In this document: piece after piece, positions 7,043 through 15,096 of the stretch | Layout of the letters: every line of letters begins with the position of its first letter | Numbering within the stretch: the first letter of the stretch is position 1 | DNA from: HO2-45-11b sp964450915 | GTDB taxonomy: Bacteria > Patescibacteriota > Andersenbacteria > UBA10190 | Reading direction: 5' to 3' | Assembly: GCA_964450915.1 (NCBI GenBank) | Contig: CAYVFG010000008.1 | Location: 1 to 37,859, forward strand | DNA: 37,859 nt | Program-made: the position numbers and the translations under genes | The notes under the pieces: generated by a model | Database searches by the model: none | What the model saw: only the letters and a program-made list of their open reading frames with translations | Told to the model about the DNA's origin: nothing

Positions 7043-8050
7043 TTAAAACCCTCGTCTTTTTTTTCGAATCATTTCTAGGGTCCACATCGGCCAGTACCTC
7101 CATGAAAGCGGATAATCTTGTGCATGGAGCAAGTCAACGGCGTATCCGCCGAATCCTTTTTTAAATACAGTAATTCCGGCAAAGGGATGATTCGGTTCAT
7201 TGTCTGGCGCTATACCCCAAAAATTATAGCGCACGGCACCGCGCTTTTTTGCTTCTTGCATTGCTCGCCACTGCAATAGTTGAGCCGCAGGAACAGAAGT
7301 TTTTACAGATGCGCCATGATAGTAGAAGACCGTATCACCATATTGCATGCACATGGCACCAGCAACATCTTGATTATTGTAGCTGGCAATAACGAAAAAC
7401 ATACTGCCGGATTTTCCGAATAGATCTGCCTGGGATTGTATCAATTGTTTTTGGAACGCAACAAATCCATGCCGATTTGTCGTCTGCTCATACATCGGCC
7501 AAAATCTATCCACCCCGGTTGCATCCGTGATTATTTCAACTTGAACCCCGGCAGTCTCTGCTTTCTTAATTGCATGGCGTGTCGTCTTGCGCATGCCCGC
7601 AAGTATCTCTTCTTCCTGTTTTGAAATATCTAACATCCACGTGAGCTCCGCATGCACGTGCATGGGAGAAGGGCGAAAACCTAAAACAGAAAATATATTT
7701 TTATGTTCCGGAGTATTTAAAAGAAGAGGCGCGATGCGTAATGCGACCGCATTATTCTTATGTTGCAAGCAGTACGTTGTAAGCACTTGCATAACTTCTT
7801 CTATTTTTTTTTCATCGCTTACAATCGGCCCATGCGGCACCAAAAAATAGTTCCCGCGTTTTGCATGAACGAGAATAATCAAGCACGCCGCAACAAGCTG
7901 CTCCTGTTCATAAAAACCGAGCATCGAAACTTGCTCGCCATCATGCTCTTGAACCTCTTTCCATTGCCACGATTGCAAAAAGGTATTTGGCGCAAGAGGA
8001 AGCACAAATGCATCCCAGGTTGATTGATCTGTAATCTTTTTAACTTGCAT
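7043..8050 (-). CDS. FemAB-family peptidoglycan bridge aminoacyltransferase
   Basis: 335 residues, the usual length of the shorter FemX/FemAB enzymes. They use aminoacyl-tRNA to add residues to the stem peptide of lipid II at the cytoplasmic membrane. Two GNAT-like halves are visible: NTFLQSWQWKEVQ near residue 25 with VPHGPIV after it, and the second half from about residue 150 with TRHAIKKAE, an acyltransferase-like GAMCMQYGDTVFYYHGAS and the NFWGIAPD segment that is highly typical of the family. No membrane helix. The start at 8050 overlaps the 3' end of the aminotransferase by 11 bp. The genes upstream, MurF and a sugar or amino acid aminotransferase, agree with a wall role; which residue is added cannot be read from sequence. 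Confidence 0.9.
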   Translation of the reverse strand: MQVKKITDQSTWDAFVLPLAPNTFLQSWQWKEVQEHDGEQVSMLGFYEQEQLVAACLIILVHAKRGNYFLVPHGPIVSDEKKIEEVMQVLTTYCLQHKNNAVALRIAPLLLNTPEHKNIFSVLGFRPSPMHVHAELTWMLDISKQEEEILAGMRKTTRHAIKKAETAGVQVEIITDATGVDRFWPMYEQTTNRHGFVAFQKQLIQSQADLFGKSGSMFFVIASYNNQDVAGAMCMQYGDTVFYYHGASVKTSVPAAQLLQWRAMQEAKKRGAVRYNFWGIAPDNEPNHPFAGITVFKKGFGGYAVDLLHAQDYPLSWRYWPMWTLEMIRKKRRGF

Positions 8051-9284
8051 AGGTTTTAATACAATCTATTACTTCGGTTATTTGAGTATCCGTGAGAGCG
8101 GGGTATGTTGGCAAATTAATTACCTGCTGTGCAAGTTGCTCCGCAGAGGGGCAAGTACCTGAAGTATAACGAAACTCTATGAGATTCGATCCCCTTGGAA
8201 CGAGCACCGCATCATACCAATCCCCAAGCAGCATATTTTTTTCGCGCGCCATAAACATTACTTGTTTTTGATTTTTTACAAGAAGAGGAAAGCGAAGCCA
8301 TGATGGCTGGGCATTCTGCGGAACTGCAGGGAGCACTGCTTTGTCATGAGAAAGTTCTTGCGCATATCTATCTGCAATATATTTCCTGCGAGTATTCATC
8401 ACGTCTATTTTTTCGAGTTGGAGAGATAGAAGCTGGGCGAGAGCCGGGGGATACTGATATTCAATATGCGCGGGCTTTCTCCCGGATCGTTCCTGCAACT
8501 CAACTGCACGACTCAACAGGCCGGCCCTTTGAAACAACACGAGCAATGCTTTCCCGATTCCAAACGCAAAATACGAAGGAACAATACATGAAAACAAAAT
8601 AGGATGAAGCAATTGCTGAATAGTCCATGTAAGAGGGGGCTGTTTCCGCTGGTTATGAAATGCGCGCAATTTTTCCATCTGCTCGCGATTTTTCACTACG
8701 CACGCACCGCCATATACAGAAGATAAGCATTTATCCCGGCCAAAACTGAGAATGCTTGCGTCTGCAAACGTTCCTAGGGCCTTATTATTCAACGTTGCTC
8801 CGAATGCGTGCGCGCAGTCTTCTATAACAACGATATTTTTCTCTTTTGCAATGCGCACGATTTCTTCAATCGGGCCGGGGATTCCAAACGTATGCTGTAC
8901 AATAATCGCTTTCGTATTCGGTGTTATTTTTTTGAGAATGTCTTGAACATCGATGCCATACGAATTCTTTGCAACATCGGCATACACCGGCTTTGCCCCG
9001 ACCCATAAAATCGGCTCTGGGACTGCAATGCATGTAAACGCCTGGATAATAACTTCGTCGCCTAATCCAATATCATATGCGCGAAGCAAATCATACAATG
9101 CTTGGCGGCCGCTGGAGTTAAGTACGACAAACCTATTATCAAATTTTTTCGAAATGAGATGCGCAACTTCAGAAAGAATTTCCGTATTCTCACGAAGCGA
9201 TCGGGAGAAAAGCACACTCCAAGCACGAGCAACGTCTTTGCTATCTACGTTCGGAGATAAGGAAATGGCAATGGGGCGCTTCAT
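8040..9284 (-). CDS. DegT/DnrJ/EryC1/StrS-family aminotransferase
   Basis: 414 residues. PLP-dependent aminotransferase of the family that forms amino sugars from keto sugars bound to a nucleotide. The Schiff-base Lys is K185 in SFGRDKCLSS, D156 in VIEDCAHAFGA contacts the PLP ring nitrogen, and NSSGRQALYDLLRA and GDEVIIQAFTC form the phosphate-binding part. GTFADASILSFG is also family-typical. The ATG overlaps the stop of murF as ATGA. Its place between MurF and FemAB suggests that it supplies an amino sugar or another amino compound for the envelope; the family also includes members with other substrates. Confidence 0.87.
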   Translation of the reverse strand: MKRPIAISLSPNVDSKDVARAWSVLFSRSLRENTEILSEVAHLISKKFDNRFVVLNSSGRQALYDLLRAYDIGLGDEVIIQAFTCIAVPEPILWVGAKPVYADVAKNSYGIDVQDILKKITPNTKAIIVQHTFGIPGPIEEIVRIAKEKNIVVIEDCAHAFGATLNNKALGTFADASILSFGRDKCLSSVYGGACVVKNREQMEKLRAFHNQRKQPPLTWTIQQLLHPILFSCIVPSYFAFGIGKALLVLFQRAGLLSRAVELQERSGRKPAHIEYQYPPALAQLLSLQLEKIDVMNTRRKYIADRYAQELSHDKAVLPAVPQNAQPSWLRFPLLVKNQKQVMFMAREKNMLLGDWYDAVLVPRGSNLIEFRYTSGTCPSAEQLAQQVINLPTYPALTDTQITEVIDCIKTYAS

Positions 9285-10819
9285 ACGTTTGTTACAATGC
9301 CAGGCAGTCGCCCTTCAAATACAATCATACTTTTTTCCGCAATCTGCGCTGCAACATCTTCAGCCAGCGTTTTCGGATCGGTATACCACGTGATATCAAG
9401 ATGCGATGTTCCGGATAACCCCTGCATAATATCTTCCTGATATGCCGTTCCGTATATGAATATTTTGCACTGAGCACTGGCAAGAGCTGCGCCAATTCGC
9501 TGATGAACGGCTTGGGCTTCATCTCCGAGTTCTATAATAGGAACAAGCACAAGCAAAGAGCGCTCATCGCCCACAGCGCCTACGTATTCGATTGCATTCA
9601 TGACGGACGCTTCGCTGGCAGAATAGCTGTCGTCTACAATCACAGCGCCACTGCGCAACTTTTTATATTCCATCGTTTTTTCAAGCACCGGAAGCGTTGG
9701 AAGCTTTTTCATAATATCTTCTCCAGACACACCCGTTACATGCGCGATTGCGCACGCCGCAAGAACGGACCCGAGCTGGCCGCGGCTTGCAACGGGAATA
9801 GTCGCGTCGAATCGCTGCTGATTAATAACAAGTACGCACGAAACACTGTCTTGCTGCAATACGATGCTTTCAAGCATCACATCTGCGGATTCCTGCATGG
9901 AGTACCACGCAATGCGCTTCTTGGAATCCTGCGCCAATTTTTTTATATTCTTATCATCTTTGTTTAATACGAGCATTCCGTTTTCCGGAATAGCTTCTGC
10001 CAGCTCCCATTTTGCTTGCGCCAAATTCTCAACGGAACCGAATAGTGCGGCATGCTGATTCGTAATTGCAGTAATCACTCCGATAGTTGGCTGAACAATT
10101 TCGCACAGCTCTGCAATTTCTCCTTTTTTGTATGCACCAAGTTCCGCGATATATGCATTTGTATGTTTAGTAAGTTGCGATAGCACATCAAGCGCAACAA
10201 CGTACGGCGAATTGCGATGTTTTTTTGTAGCGATGATTTCTTGATCATCATTTTCAAGCAAATGCAGCGCATATGTTTTTGTAGACGTTTTGCCAACGCT
10301 TCCGGTAATGCCTATAACCCGCAACGAAGTCAGGGAACTACGATATGTTATTGCTTTTTGTATTGCTGCTGATTTTTTTAGCGCGGACGGAATCGCAACC
10401 AACGAAACACAAGCCGCAACAATGAGAGGAGTTGCTACAACGATAAGTGAGATCCAAGAAATATTCGAAACAAATAATAACGCTGAAACTGAAGCGATGA
10501 TAGCTATTGTACAAACAGTAATCGCTCGTACCGTAAATTTCGGACGAACCACGCCGCGCTTGATTGCGCGTGCCCCGTATCCTGCAAGCAAGATGATTAA
10601 ACCAACGTATGCAAATAGCGGTAAAAAAAGCGACATAACGGCACATGCCGTTGCAATTACCCAAATCGCTATATCCAAAACAGATTTTTCAGGCGAAAAG
10701 AGATAGGCACTCATCCTATCTAATCGGTATTCCTTTCGCTGCCATAGCGCCACCTGAGAAAGCACGCAAAAAGCAATATTAAGGCCAACAAGGCAGTATA
10801 ATGCGATATTTGCACTCAT
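9281..10819 (-). CDS. murF: MurF-type Mur ligase with a membrane N-terminal domain
   Basis: 512 residues from the ATG at 10819, chosen because a TATTAT -10 box lies exactly 6 nt upstream. The C-terminal 350 residues are a Mur ligase: P-loop GITGSVGKTSTK at 170-181, then HRNSPYVVALDVL, AELGAYKKGEIAEL and ITNQHAALFGSVENLAQAK, which match MurF, the enzyme that adds D-Ala-D-Ala to the UDP-MurNAc peptide. The usual soluble N-terminal substrate domain is absent. In its place are four hydrophobic segments (about 4-25, 49-82, 100-120, 121-144), so the enzyme should be membrane-bound. Leads the operon with the aminotransferase and femAB. Confidence 0.83.
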   Translation of the reverse strand: MSANIALYCLVGLNIAFCVLSQVALWQRKEYRLDRMSAYLFSPEKSVLDIAIWVIATACAVMSLFLPLFAYVGLIILLAGYGARAIKRGVVRPKFTVRAITVCTIAIIASVSALLFVSNISWISLIVVATPLIVAACVSLVAIPSALKKSAAIQKAITYRSSLTSLRVIGITGSVGKTSTKTYALHLLENDDQEIIATKKHRNSPYVVALDVLSQLTKHTNAYIAELGAYKKGEIAELCEIVQPTIGVITAITNQHAALFGSVENLAQAKWELAEAIPENGMLVLNKDDKNIKKLAQDSKKRIAWYSMQESADVMLESIVLQQDSVSCVLVINQQRFDATIPVASRGQLGSVLAACAIAHVTGVSGEDIMKKLPTLPVLEKTMEYKKLRSGAVIVDDSYSASEASVMNAIEYVGAVGDERSLLVLVPIIELGDEAQAVHQRIGAALASAQCKIFIYGTAYQEDIMQGLSGTSHLDITWYTDPKTLAEDVAAQIAEKSMIVFEGRLPGIVTNV

Positions 10820-10860
10820 GTATGCATAATACCATGTTTCATATAGTGTATAGTTCGTAT
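10820..10860. promoter_or_regulatory. Divergent leaderless promoters of murF and the GT2 gene
   Basis: The start codons are 41 bp apart. For murF (minus) the -10 is TATTAT at 10831-10826, 6 nt before the ATG, preceded by TGG as an extended -10. For the plus gene the -10 is TATAGT at 10849-10854, 6 nt before the ATG at 10861. Neither gene has a Shine-Dalgarno sequence or a good -35. Confidence 0.7.
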
Positions 10861-11802
10861 ATGAGCAAGCTGCTGACAATTCAAGTGTTGGGCTGGAATG
10901 GGGAAAAGCATCTTCGGGCAACAGCAGAAGCATTGGCGCACGCACCCCAAGATATCGCGGATATCAGATATGTGGATAACGGCTCTCAAGACACGAGCCT
11001 CGATATTATCCGGGAAATTCTGCCCCATGCAGATATTTTGAAATTTCACGAAAATCAAGGATTTGCAAAAGGCCAGAATGCCGGCATTGCGAAATGCACC
11101 ACGCCGTTTATTTTGACGCTCGACCAAGATCAGGAAATTATTTGGAGTGGTATTGAGAAATTACTTGAAGCAATGCAAAAAAATCCAAAACTAGGAGCAG
11201 TGCAGGGAAAATTATATAGAAAAAACGGCGACCATATTATTGATTCTGCAGGAATCGTTCAAACGCTCTCGTTTAATGGCATTGAGCGCGGAGCAAATGA
11301 ACACGATACTGGGCAATATGAGACTGAAGCAGACTTGCTCGCCGTAACAGGTGGGTGCGGACTGTATAGACTTGAAGCATTGCAAGAAGTTGCACAAGAA
11401 GGCCAAATCTTCGACGAAAATTTCTTCGCGTACAAAGAAGATGTGGATTTGGGGTGGCGACTGAATAATGCGGGCTGGCAGGTCAAATATATTCCAGTCC
11501 TGGCAAGCTATCACGCACGAACACTGGGCAAACGCGGAGCATTTAATTGGGGATTGAGTATGAAAAATATTCGCGAACGAATTGCTAGTCCACGCACAAG
11601 ATGGTCGCTTCGAAACTACATGTGGATGATTGCAAAAAATGCATCGACGCGTGAAATTATTTTTCACTGGGTATTTATAAAATCTAGATTAGCAACATTT
11701 TTTATCCTCTCTTTATTTTCTCGTAATTTATTTTCCGTTTGGAAAGAAACGTGGGTTGGTTTAAAAGAAATGCGAAAGAAGGGAAGGAGTACAAGGAAAT
11801 AA
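10861..11802 (+). CDS. Glycosyltransferase family 2
   Basis: 313 residues. GT-A motifs in order: TIQVLGWNGEKHL at the N-terminus, YVDNGSQDTS, ENQGFAKGQNAGI, LTLDQDQEI in place of the usual NPD, and FFAYKEDVDLGWRL. This set is that of rhamnosyltransferase-like GT2 enzymes that extend surface polysaccharides. The C-terminus has a hydrophobic stretch (FIKSRLATFFILSLFS) followed by a strongly basic tail ending KKGRSTRK, so it probably attaches to the inner membrane. The start at 10861 is set by the -10 box 6 nt upstream; the longer open frame from 10801 would overlap the murF promoter. The hairpin after the stop has no T run on this strand. Confidence 0.88.
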   Translation: MSKLLTIQVLGWNGEKHLRATAEALAHAPQDIADIRYVDNGSQDTSLDIIREILPHADILKFHENQGFAKGQNAGIAKCTTPFILTLDQDQEIIWSGIEKLLEAMQKNPKLGAVQGKLYRKNGDHIIDSAGIVQTLSFNGIERGANEHDTGQYETEADLLAVTGGCGLYRLEALQEVAQEGQIFDENFFAYKEDVDLGWRLNNAGWQVKYIPVLASYHARTLGKRGAFNWGLSMKNIRERIASPRTRWSLRNYMWMIAKNASTREIIFHWVFIKSRLATFFILSLFSRNLFSVWKETWVGLKEMRKKGRSTRK

Positions 11803-11832
11803 AAAAGCGTACCGGCCAAATGGCGAGTACGC
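11798..11832 (-). terminator. Intrinsic terminator for the 11850-12323 gene
   Basis: On the minus strand GCGTAC/GTACGC with an inner GCC/GGC pair and AT loop (11832-11807) is followed by TTTTTTATTT. No T run occurs on the plus side, so it works for the minus gene only. Confidence 0.87.
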
Positions 11833-11849
11833 GATTGAGCTAATTAATA

Positions 11850-12323
11850 CTAGAGAACAGCTGCGGGGTAAATATCGAACCACTCCCTATCCATATCCTG
11901 AAACTCACACCTCCACTTTCCCCATTCTCTTTTCCAGCTAACCCAAAGACAAAACTCTTTTGTGTTTTCTTTGTGGTCAGTTGTAAGAAAGATTGTGCCA
12001 AGGCAGGAAAAACATTCAATTTTCCGCTCTTTACGCAACCACTCAAGACCAACTTGGTCCTTCTGCAGAATTAGCGTCTGAGCAATACGAGCATCGAAAG
12101 GAAAATAGGCGGTTGCAGAAAGACGCTTGAGCTGCTCAGTTGAAGTAGTTAACTCAAGATCACGCTTAAGAAAAGCTTCAAACTGAACATGCCTAAGGTC
12201 AATCTTTTTAGCACCCAGAATGCTTTCGTCTTGTCGAACAACTGAGAATCGATCGCAGAAAAGTTCTCCAGAGACAAAATATCGAGTATTAAACGATCTG
12301 TCCCTTCGTATCCTAAGCACCAT
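11850..12323 (-). CDS. Unknown protein
   Basis: 157 residues from the ATG at 12323, which has a perfect AAGGAGG ten bases upstream; a TTG two codons earlier is less likely. I recognise no family. The protein is basic and aromatic-rich, without a signal peptide or membrane helix. The N-terminal third is Arg-rich (RIRRDRSFNTRYF). The last third has three Cys in CFSC and EFC, and six Trp. Single-gene unit with its own terminator, located between two GT2 genes but on the other strand. A 19-bp inverted repeat lies upstream of its probable -10. Confidence 0.6.
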   Translation of the reverse strand: MVLRIRRDRSFNTRYFVSGELFCDRFSVVRQDESILGAKKIDLRHVQFEAFLKRDLELTTSTEQLKRLSATAYFPFDARIAQTLILQKDQVGLEWLRKERKIECFSCLGTIFLTTDHKENTKEFCLWVSWKREWGKWRCEFQDMDREWFDIYPAAVL

Positions 12324-12346
12324 TTTCAAAGAACCTCCTTCTTGTT

Positions 12347-12377
12347 TTTATATGGCTTTCGTGCCATTCTGGCACGA
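12347..12377 (-). promoter_or_regulatory. Operator-like 19-bp inverted repeat upstream of a probable -10
   Basis: TCGTGCCA-TTC-TGGCACGA (12359-12377) is a perfect inverted repeat with 8-bp arms. Read on the minus strand it lies just upstream of TATAAA (12352-12347) and covers the place where the -35 box would be, and no -35 consensus is visible there. This layout suits a regulator site. A 3-nt loop would also allow an RNA hairpin, but the repeat lies upstream of the expected start of transcription for this gene. Confidence 0.5.
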
Positions 12378-12406
12378 GATAGGCAATTGTGAACCTAACC
12401 AATAAA

Positions 12407-12423
12407 TATACTCTTATTCTGTG
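12407..12423 (+). promoter_or_regulatory. -10 box before the GTG start at 12421
   Basis: TATACT (12407-12412) lies 8 nt before the GTG. No Shine-Dalgarno sequence is present, so the transcript would have a leader of at most a few bases. Confidence 0.55.
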
Positions 12424-13224
12424 AAATTGTCAATAGTCATCGTGAATTATAAGATGTGGCAGCTGACTCGCGCCCTGGTGGAGTCGCTGTTAAAAGATCT
12501 GCCGAAATCTACGGAGATTATTGTTGTAGATAATAATTCCGGCGACGACAGCGTGTATTTACTGCGTTCCGATTTTCCCGAAATCACCGTTATCGATAAT
12601 CCGGAAAATATGGGCCTTGCTGCCGGCGTAAACGTCGCGCTCAAAAAAGCAAAGGGTAGTTATTACTTAATTTTAAATCCGGACATGATCGCATTACCTG
12701 GATCCGTTCAAACTCTCATAAACTTCATGGATGCAAATTCGGATGTAGGCGTATCCGGCGGCAAATTAATTTCTCCGAACGGAAAGCTGCAATACTCGTG
12801 CTATCGGTTTTATACCGTCATGACGATTATCTATCGCCGTACATTTTTAGGAAAAACTTCACAAGGCAAAAAAACGATTTCAAATTTCTTAATGAAAGAT
12901 TTCGATCATGCAGACATACAAGACGTAGATTGGCTTATGGGCGCATGCCTCATGGTTCGCAAAAAGGCGATGGAAAAAGTTGGAAAAATGGACGAGCAAT
13001 TCTTTTTGTATTTCGAAGACGTGGATTGGTGCCGCAGGTTTTGGGAAAAAGGCTGGCGGGTTACGTATGTGCCACAAGCCGTATTTTCACACTTCCATCA
13101 AAGAAGCTCTGAGCGCAACGCAATTATTGGAATTCTTACGAATAGGCCTACTCGAGAACATATCAAATCTGCATTCAAGTATTTCTGGAAATTCCGTGGA
13201 AAAGAAGAACCTGTACACAAATAA
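12421..13224 (+). CDS. Glycosyltransferase family 2
   Basis: 267 residues beginning with GTG, which places the family N-terminus KLSIVIVNYKMW correctly. GT-A motifs: IIVVDNNSGDDS, NPENMGLAAGVNVAL, the metal-site ILNPDM, GACLMVRKKAM and FFLYFEDVDWCRRF. It is close in pattern to the N-terminal half of the 3672-5945 fusion, but without any membrane domain. Likely a rhamnosyl- or similar transferase of surface glycan synthesis, acting at the cytoplasmic side. A GTG start directly behind a -10 box is the only non-ATG case among the leaderless candidates here. Confidence 0.88.
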   Translation: MKLSIVIVNYKMWQLTRALVESLLKDLPKSTEIIVVDNNSGDDSVYLLRSDFPEITVIDNPENMGLAAGVNVALKKAKGSYYLILNPDMIALPGSVQTLINFMDANSDVGVSGGKLISPNGKLQYSCYRFYTVMTIIYRRTFLGKTSQGKKTISNFLMKDFDHADIQDVDWLMGACLMVRKKAMEKVGKMDEQFFLYFEDVDWCRRFWEKGWRVTYVPQAVFSHFHQRSSERNAIIGILTNRPTREHIKSAFKYFWKFRGKEEPVHK

Positions 13225-13226
13225 AA

Positions 13227-13251
13227 AATAAGCCCCGATGGTAAGTCGGGG
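13227..13251 (-). terminator. Intrinsic terminator for the 13275-13763 gene
   Basis: Minus strand: CCCCGA/TCGGGG stem (13251-13246 with 13238-13233, 7-nt loop) followed by CTTATTTTTTATT. No T run on the plus side. Confidence 0.88.
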
Positions 13252-13274
13252 ACTGCAAGCTTGTTTGCTGTCTT

Positions 13275-13763
13275 TCAGGAAGAGATTGCTTTGGCGAATC
13301 GAATGAGTTCCTCGTAGGAAACGGTAACGAATGCGCGTTTTTCGAAGGGAATCAGCCGCATCCACCAGCATTGAATCGTAATGAGGATTTTAACCGAATA
13401 ATCGCCGCGAGATTTTGGACCGACGCTCACTACAACAATTCTCCACTGCGTTGCATCATCCAGCGAGGGGTAATTCCTCGCGTTATCGATGATATCGATT
13501 CCGAATTTTCGAATCCTGGCCTGAAGTATCTGGACTGAATCCGAAGTGAGAATTTTCAAGCAATGGTGCTCCCGATTTCCGTTCTTGATGAACGTAAGAT
13601 CGGGGATAGCAACGCATACCGAATGGCTGCATCCAGGGCTTTGGTGCTGGATAGGAAGGGGGGTAACGGACATTACCGGATCGCCAAACGCGTCCTTTAA
13701 AACAATTGGGCAAGAGTTTTTAGCACATGCCGACTGCTCAACGCTCAAAACCGCCTGTGACAT
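13275..13763 (-). CDS. Unknown protein
   Basis: 162 residues; family not recognised. The N-terminal half has several Cys (SACAKNSC, PGCSHSVCVAI, HHCLKIL), spread without a clear zinc-ribbon spacing. The second half alternates short beta-like strands (WRIVVVSVGP, YSVKILITIQ, RAFVTVSYEEL) and ends in a helix. No signal peptide or membrane helix. The ATG has GGAAAG six bases upstream. The gene is a single unit: strong promoter at 13813-13841, a leader of about 45 nt, and its own terminator. Confidence 0.58.
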   Translation of the reverse strand: MSQAVLSVEQSACAKNSCPIVLKDAFGDPVMSVTPLPIQHQSPGCSHSVCVAIPDLTFIKNGNREHHCLKILTSDSVQILQARIRKFGIDIIDNARNYPSLDDATQWRIVVVSVGPKSRGDYSVKILITIQCWWMRLIPFEKRAFVTVSYEELIRFAKAISS

Positions 13764-13812
13764 GACAGTCTTTCCATGAAATGAACAGAGTATCTATCTT
13801 GGACCTCATGCA

Positions 13813-13841
13813 TGTATACCCATTCCTCCTGGATTTGTCAA
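13813..13841 (-). promoter_or_regulatory. Sigma70-type promoter of the 13275-13763 gene
   Basis: Minus strand TTGACA (13841-13836), 17 bp, TATACA (13818-13813). Its -35 lies only 11 bp upstream of the opposite-strand -10 of scpA, so the two polymerases should compete. Confidence 0.85.
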
Positions 13842-13852
13842 TCAATAGTTGG

Positions 13853-13867
13853 TATGCTCTAAGAATG
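13853..13867 (+). promoter_or_regulatory. Extended -10 giving a leaderless scpA start
   Basis: TATGCT (13853-13858), preceded by TGG as an extended -10, lies exactly 6 nt before the ATG at 13865. No Shine-Dalgarno sequence. Confidence 0.6.
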
Positions 13868-14569
13868 CAATTCGCGCTTCCTGAAGTAAAAATCGAGCAG
13901 TATGAAGGGCCGTACGACCTATTAGTTGAGCTGGCAAAAAAAGAACAAATCAGCTTATCTGAGATTAATCTCAAGAATCTCACAGATTCGTTTTTGCACT
14001 ATATAAAAGAGCACGAAATAGATACTGAAATAATCGGATCGTTCTTGGTTGTTGCCTCGACATTACTGCTCATCAAAGTCCGCCAAATGGTGCCATCGCA
14101 AAAAACTGAAGAGGAAGAAGAAATTTCAGACCTGCAATACCGGCTATCACAATATGAAAAATTCCGCGCAATCGCAGAAGTATTGCACACGCGATGGGGC
14201 ACGAAACGTCTTTTGCCTGCTCACTATTTTGCAGAAGGGGAATTTCAGGAGCATACAGAAATAGGAATGCCGAATATGACACCTACTCAAATAGCTGATG
14301 CGTTTAAAAATTTAATCACCAGAATACCTCCTCCTCCGCAGCCTTCTGCGCATTTAGTCCAACGCGGACGCTCCATGAAAGACATCTTGGCACTGTTTCA
14401 GGATAGGCTGGCAACGGCAAAGAAACTAATTTTCCAAGACACCGTGCACGGCTCAACGCGGCAAGAACAGGCGATTTCGTTTTTGGCAGTTCTGGAAATG
14501 GCGCGCAAGAATTCTGTTCGGTTGGAACAAGACGGGGCATTTAGTACACTTACGGTACACAAAATATGA
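13865..14569 (+). CDS. scpA: Segregation and condensation protein A
   Basis: 234 residues. The kleisin of the SMC-ScpAB condensin: it bridges the SMC head and neck and carries ScpB. The N-terminal signature EQYEGPYDLLVELAKKEQISLSEI is clear, followed by IGSFLVVASTLLLIKVRQMVP, the helix that contacts the SMC neck. A proline-rich linker (IPPPPQPS) and the C-terminal winged helix (QEQAISFLAVLEMARKNSVRLEQ) follow. The start at 13865 is preferred to an open frame from 13781, because the family N-terminus and the -10 spacing both fit. It heads an operon with scpB and wall genes and overlaps scpB as ATGA. Confidence 0.93.
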   Translation: MQFALPEVKIEQYEGPYDLLVELAKKEQISLSEINLKNLTDSFLHYIKEHEIDTEIIGSFLVVASTLLLIKVRQMVPSQKTEEEEEISDLQYRLSQYEKFRAIAEVLHTRWGTKRLLPAHYFAEGEFQEHTEIGMPNMTPTQIADAFKNLITRIPPPPQPSAHLVQRGRSMKDILALFQDRLATAKKLIFQDTVHGSTRQEQAISFLAVLEMARKNSVRLEQDGAFSTLTVHKI

Positions 14570-15096
14570 CAAGCCTAGCTCAACACATTGAAGCACTACT
14601 GTTTACCGCAGGCGAGGCGGTAACCATTTCCGATATATCGCAGCTGCTCAATGTACCCGAAGAACACATCAAACAAGCATTGGAAGAATTGTCCGCCGAA
14701 CTAAAGAATCATGGATTAACCTTGGTGACTACAAACACGCATACTCAACTGGTAACGAGCCAAGCAGTTGCGGAATTTTTAGCGCAATTTGCGGAAGAAG
14801 GTGGAAATGAACTCTCAAAAGCTGCGATGGAAACACTTTCCGTTATCGCATACAAAGGGCCCATTTCCCGATATGACATAGACTCTATTCGCGGCGTTGA
14901 TTCTCGCAGAATGATTCGCCAATTGCTCCTGCGCGGATTATTGCGGCAGATCCGCACCTCCGGGAAAGCTTCCTTGTACGACATTTCAGAAGATGCATTA
15001 ATGCATTTAGGTATTACAAAAAAAGAAGAACTTCCGGAATTCGAACATCTATCCGGCAGCGAGGATGTACAGCGATTAGTAACTCAGGAGAAATGA
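14566..15096 (+). CDS. scpB: Segregation and condensation protein B
   Basis: 176 residues, a normal length for ScpB. Two winged-helix domains are visible: residues about 1-80 (QHIEALLFTAGEAVTISDIS at the start) and 85-160 (MSETLSVIAYKGPISRYDIDSIRG-type segment, seen here as METLSVIAYKGPISRYD, and LLLRGLLRQIRTSGKASLYDIS). It dimerises and binds the ScpA linker in the SMC complex. The start codon overlaps the scpA stop as ATGA and the stop overlaps the next start in the same way, so the three genes are translationally coupled. Confidence 0.94.
   Translation: MTSLAQHIEALLFTAGEAVTISDISQLLNVPEEHIKQALEELSAELKNHGLTLVTTNTHTQLVTSQAVAEFLAQFAEEGGNELSKAAMETLSVIAYKGPISRYDIDSIRGVDSRRMIRQLLLRGLLRQIRTSGKASLYDISEDALMHLGITKKEELPEFEHLSGSEDVQRLVTQEK

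Noticed and set aside
11807..11832. Terminator for the plus-strand GT2 gene
   Set aside because: The hairpin has no T run on the plus strand; it serves the convergent minus gene.
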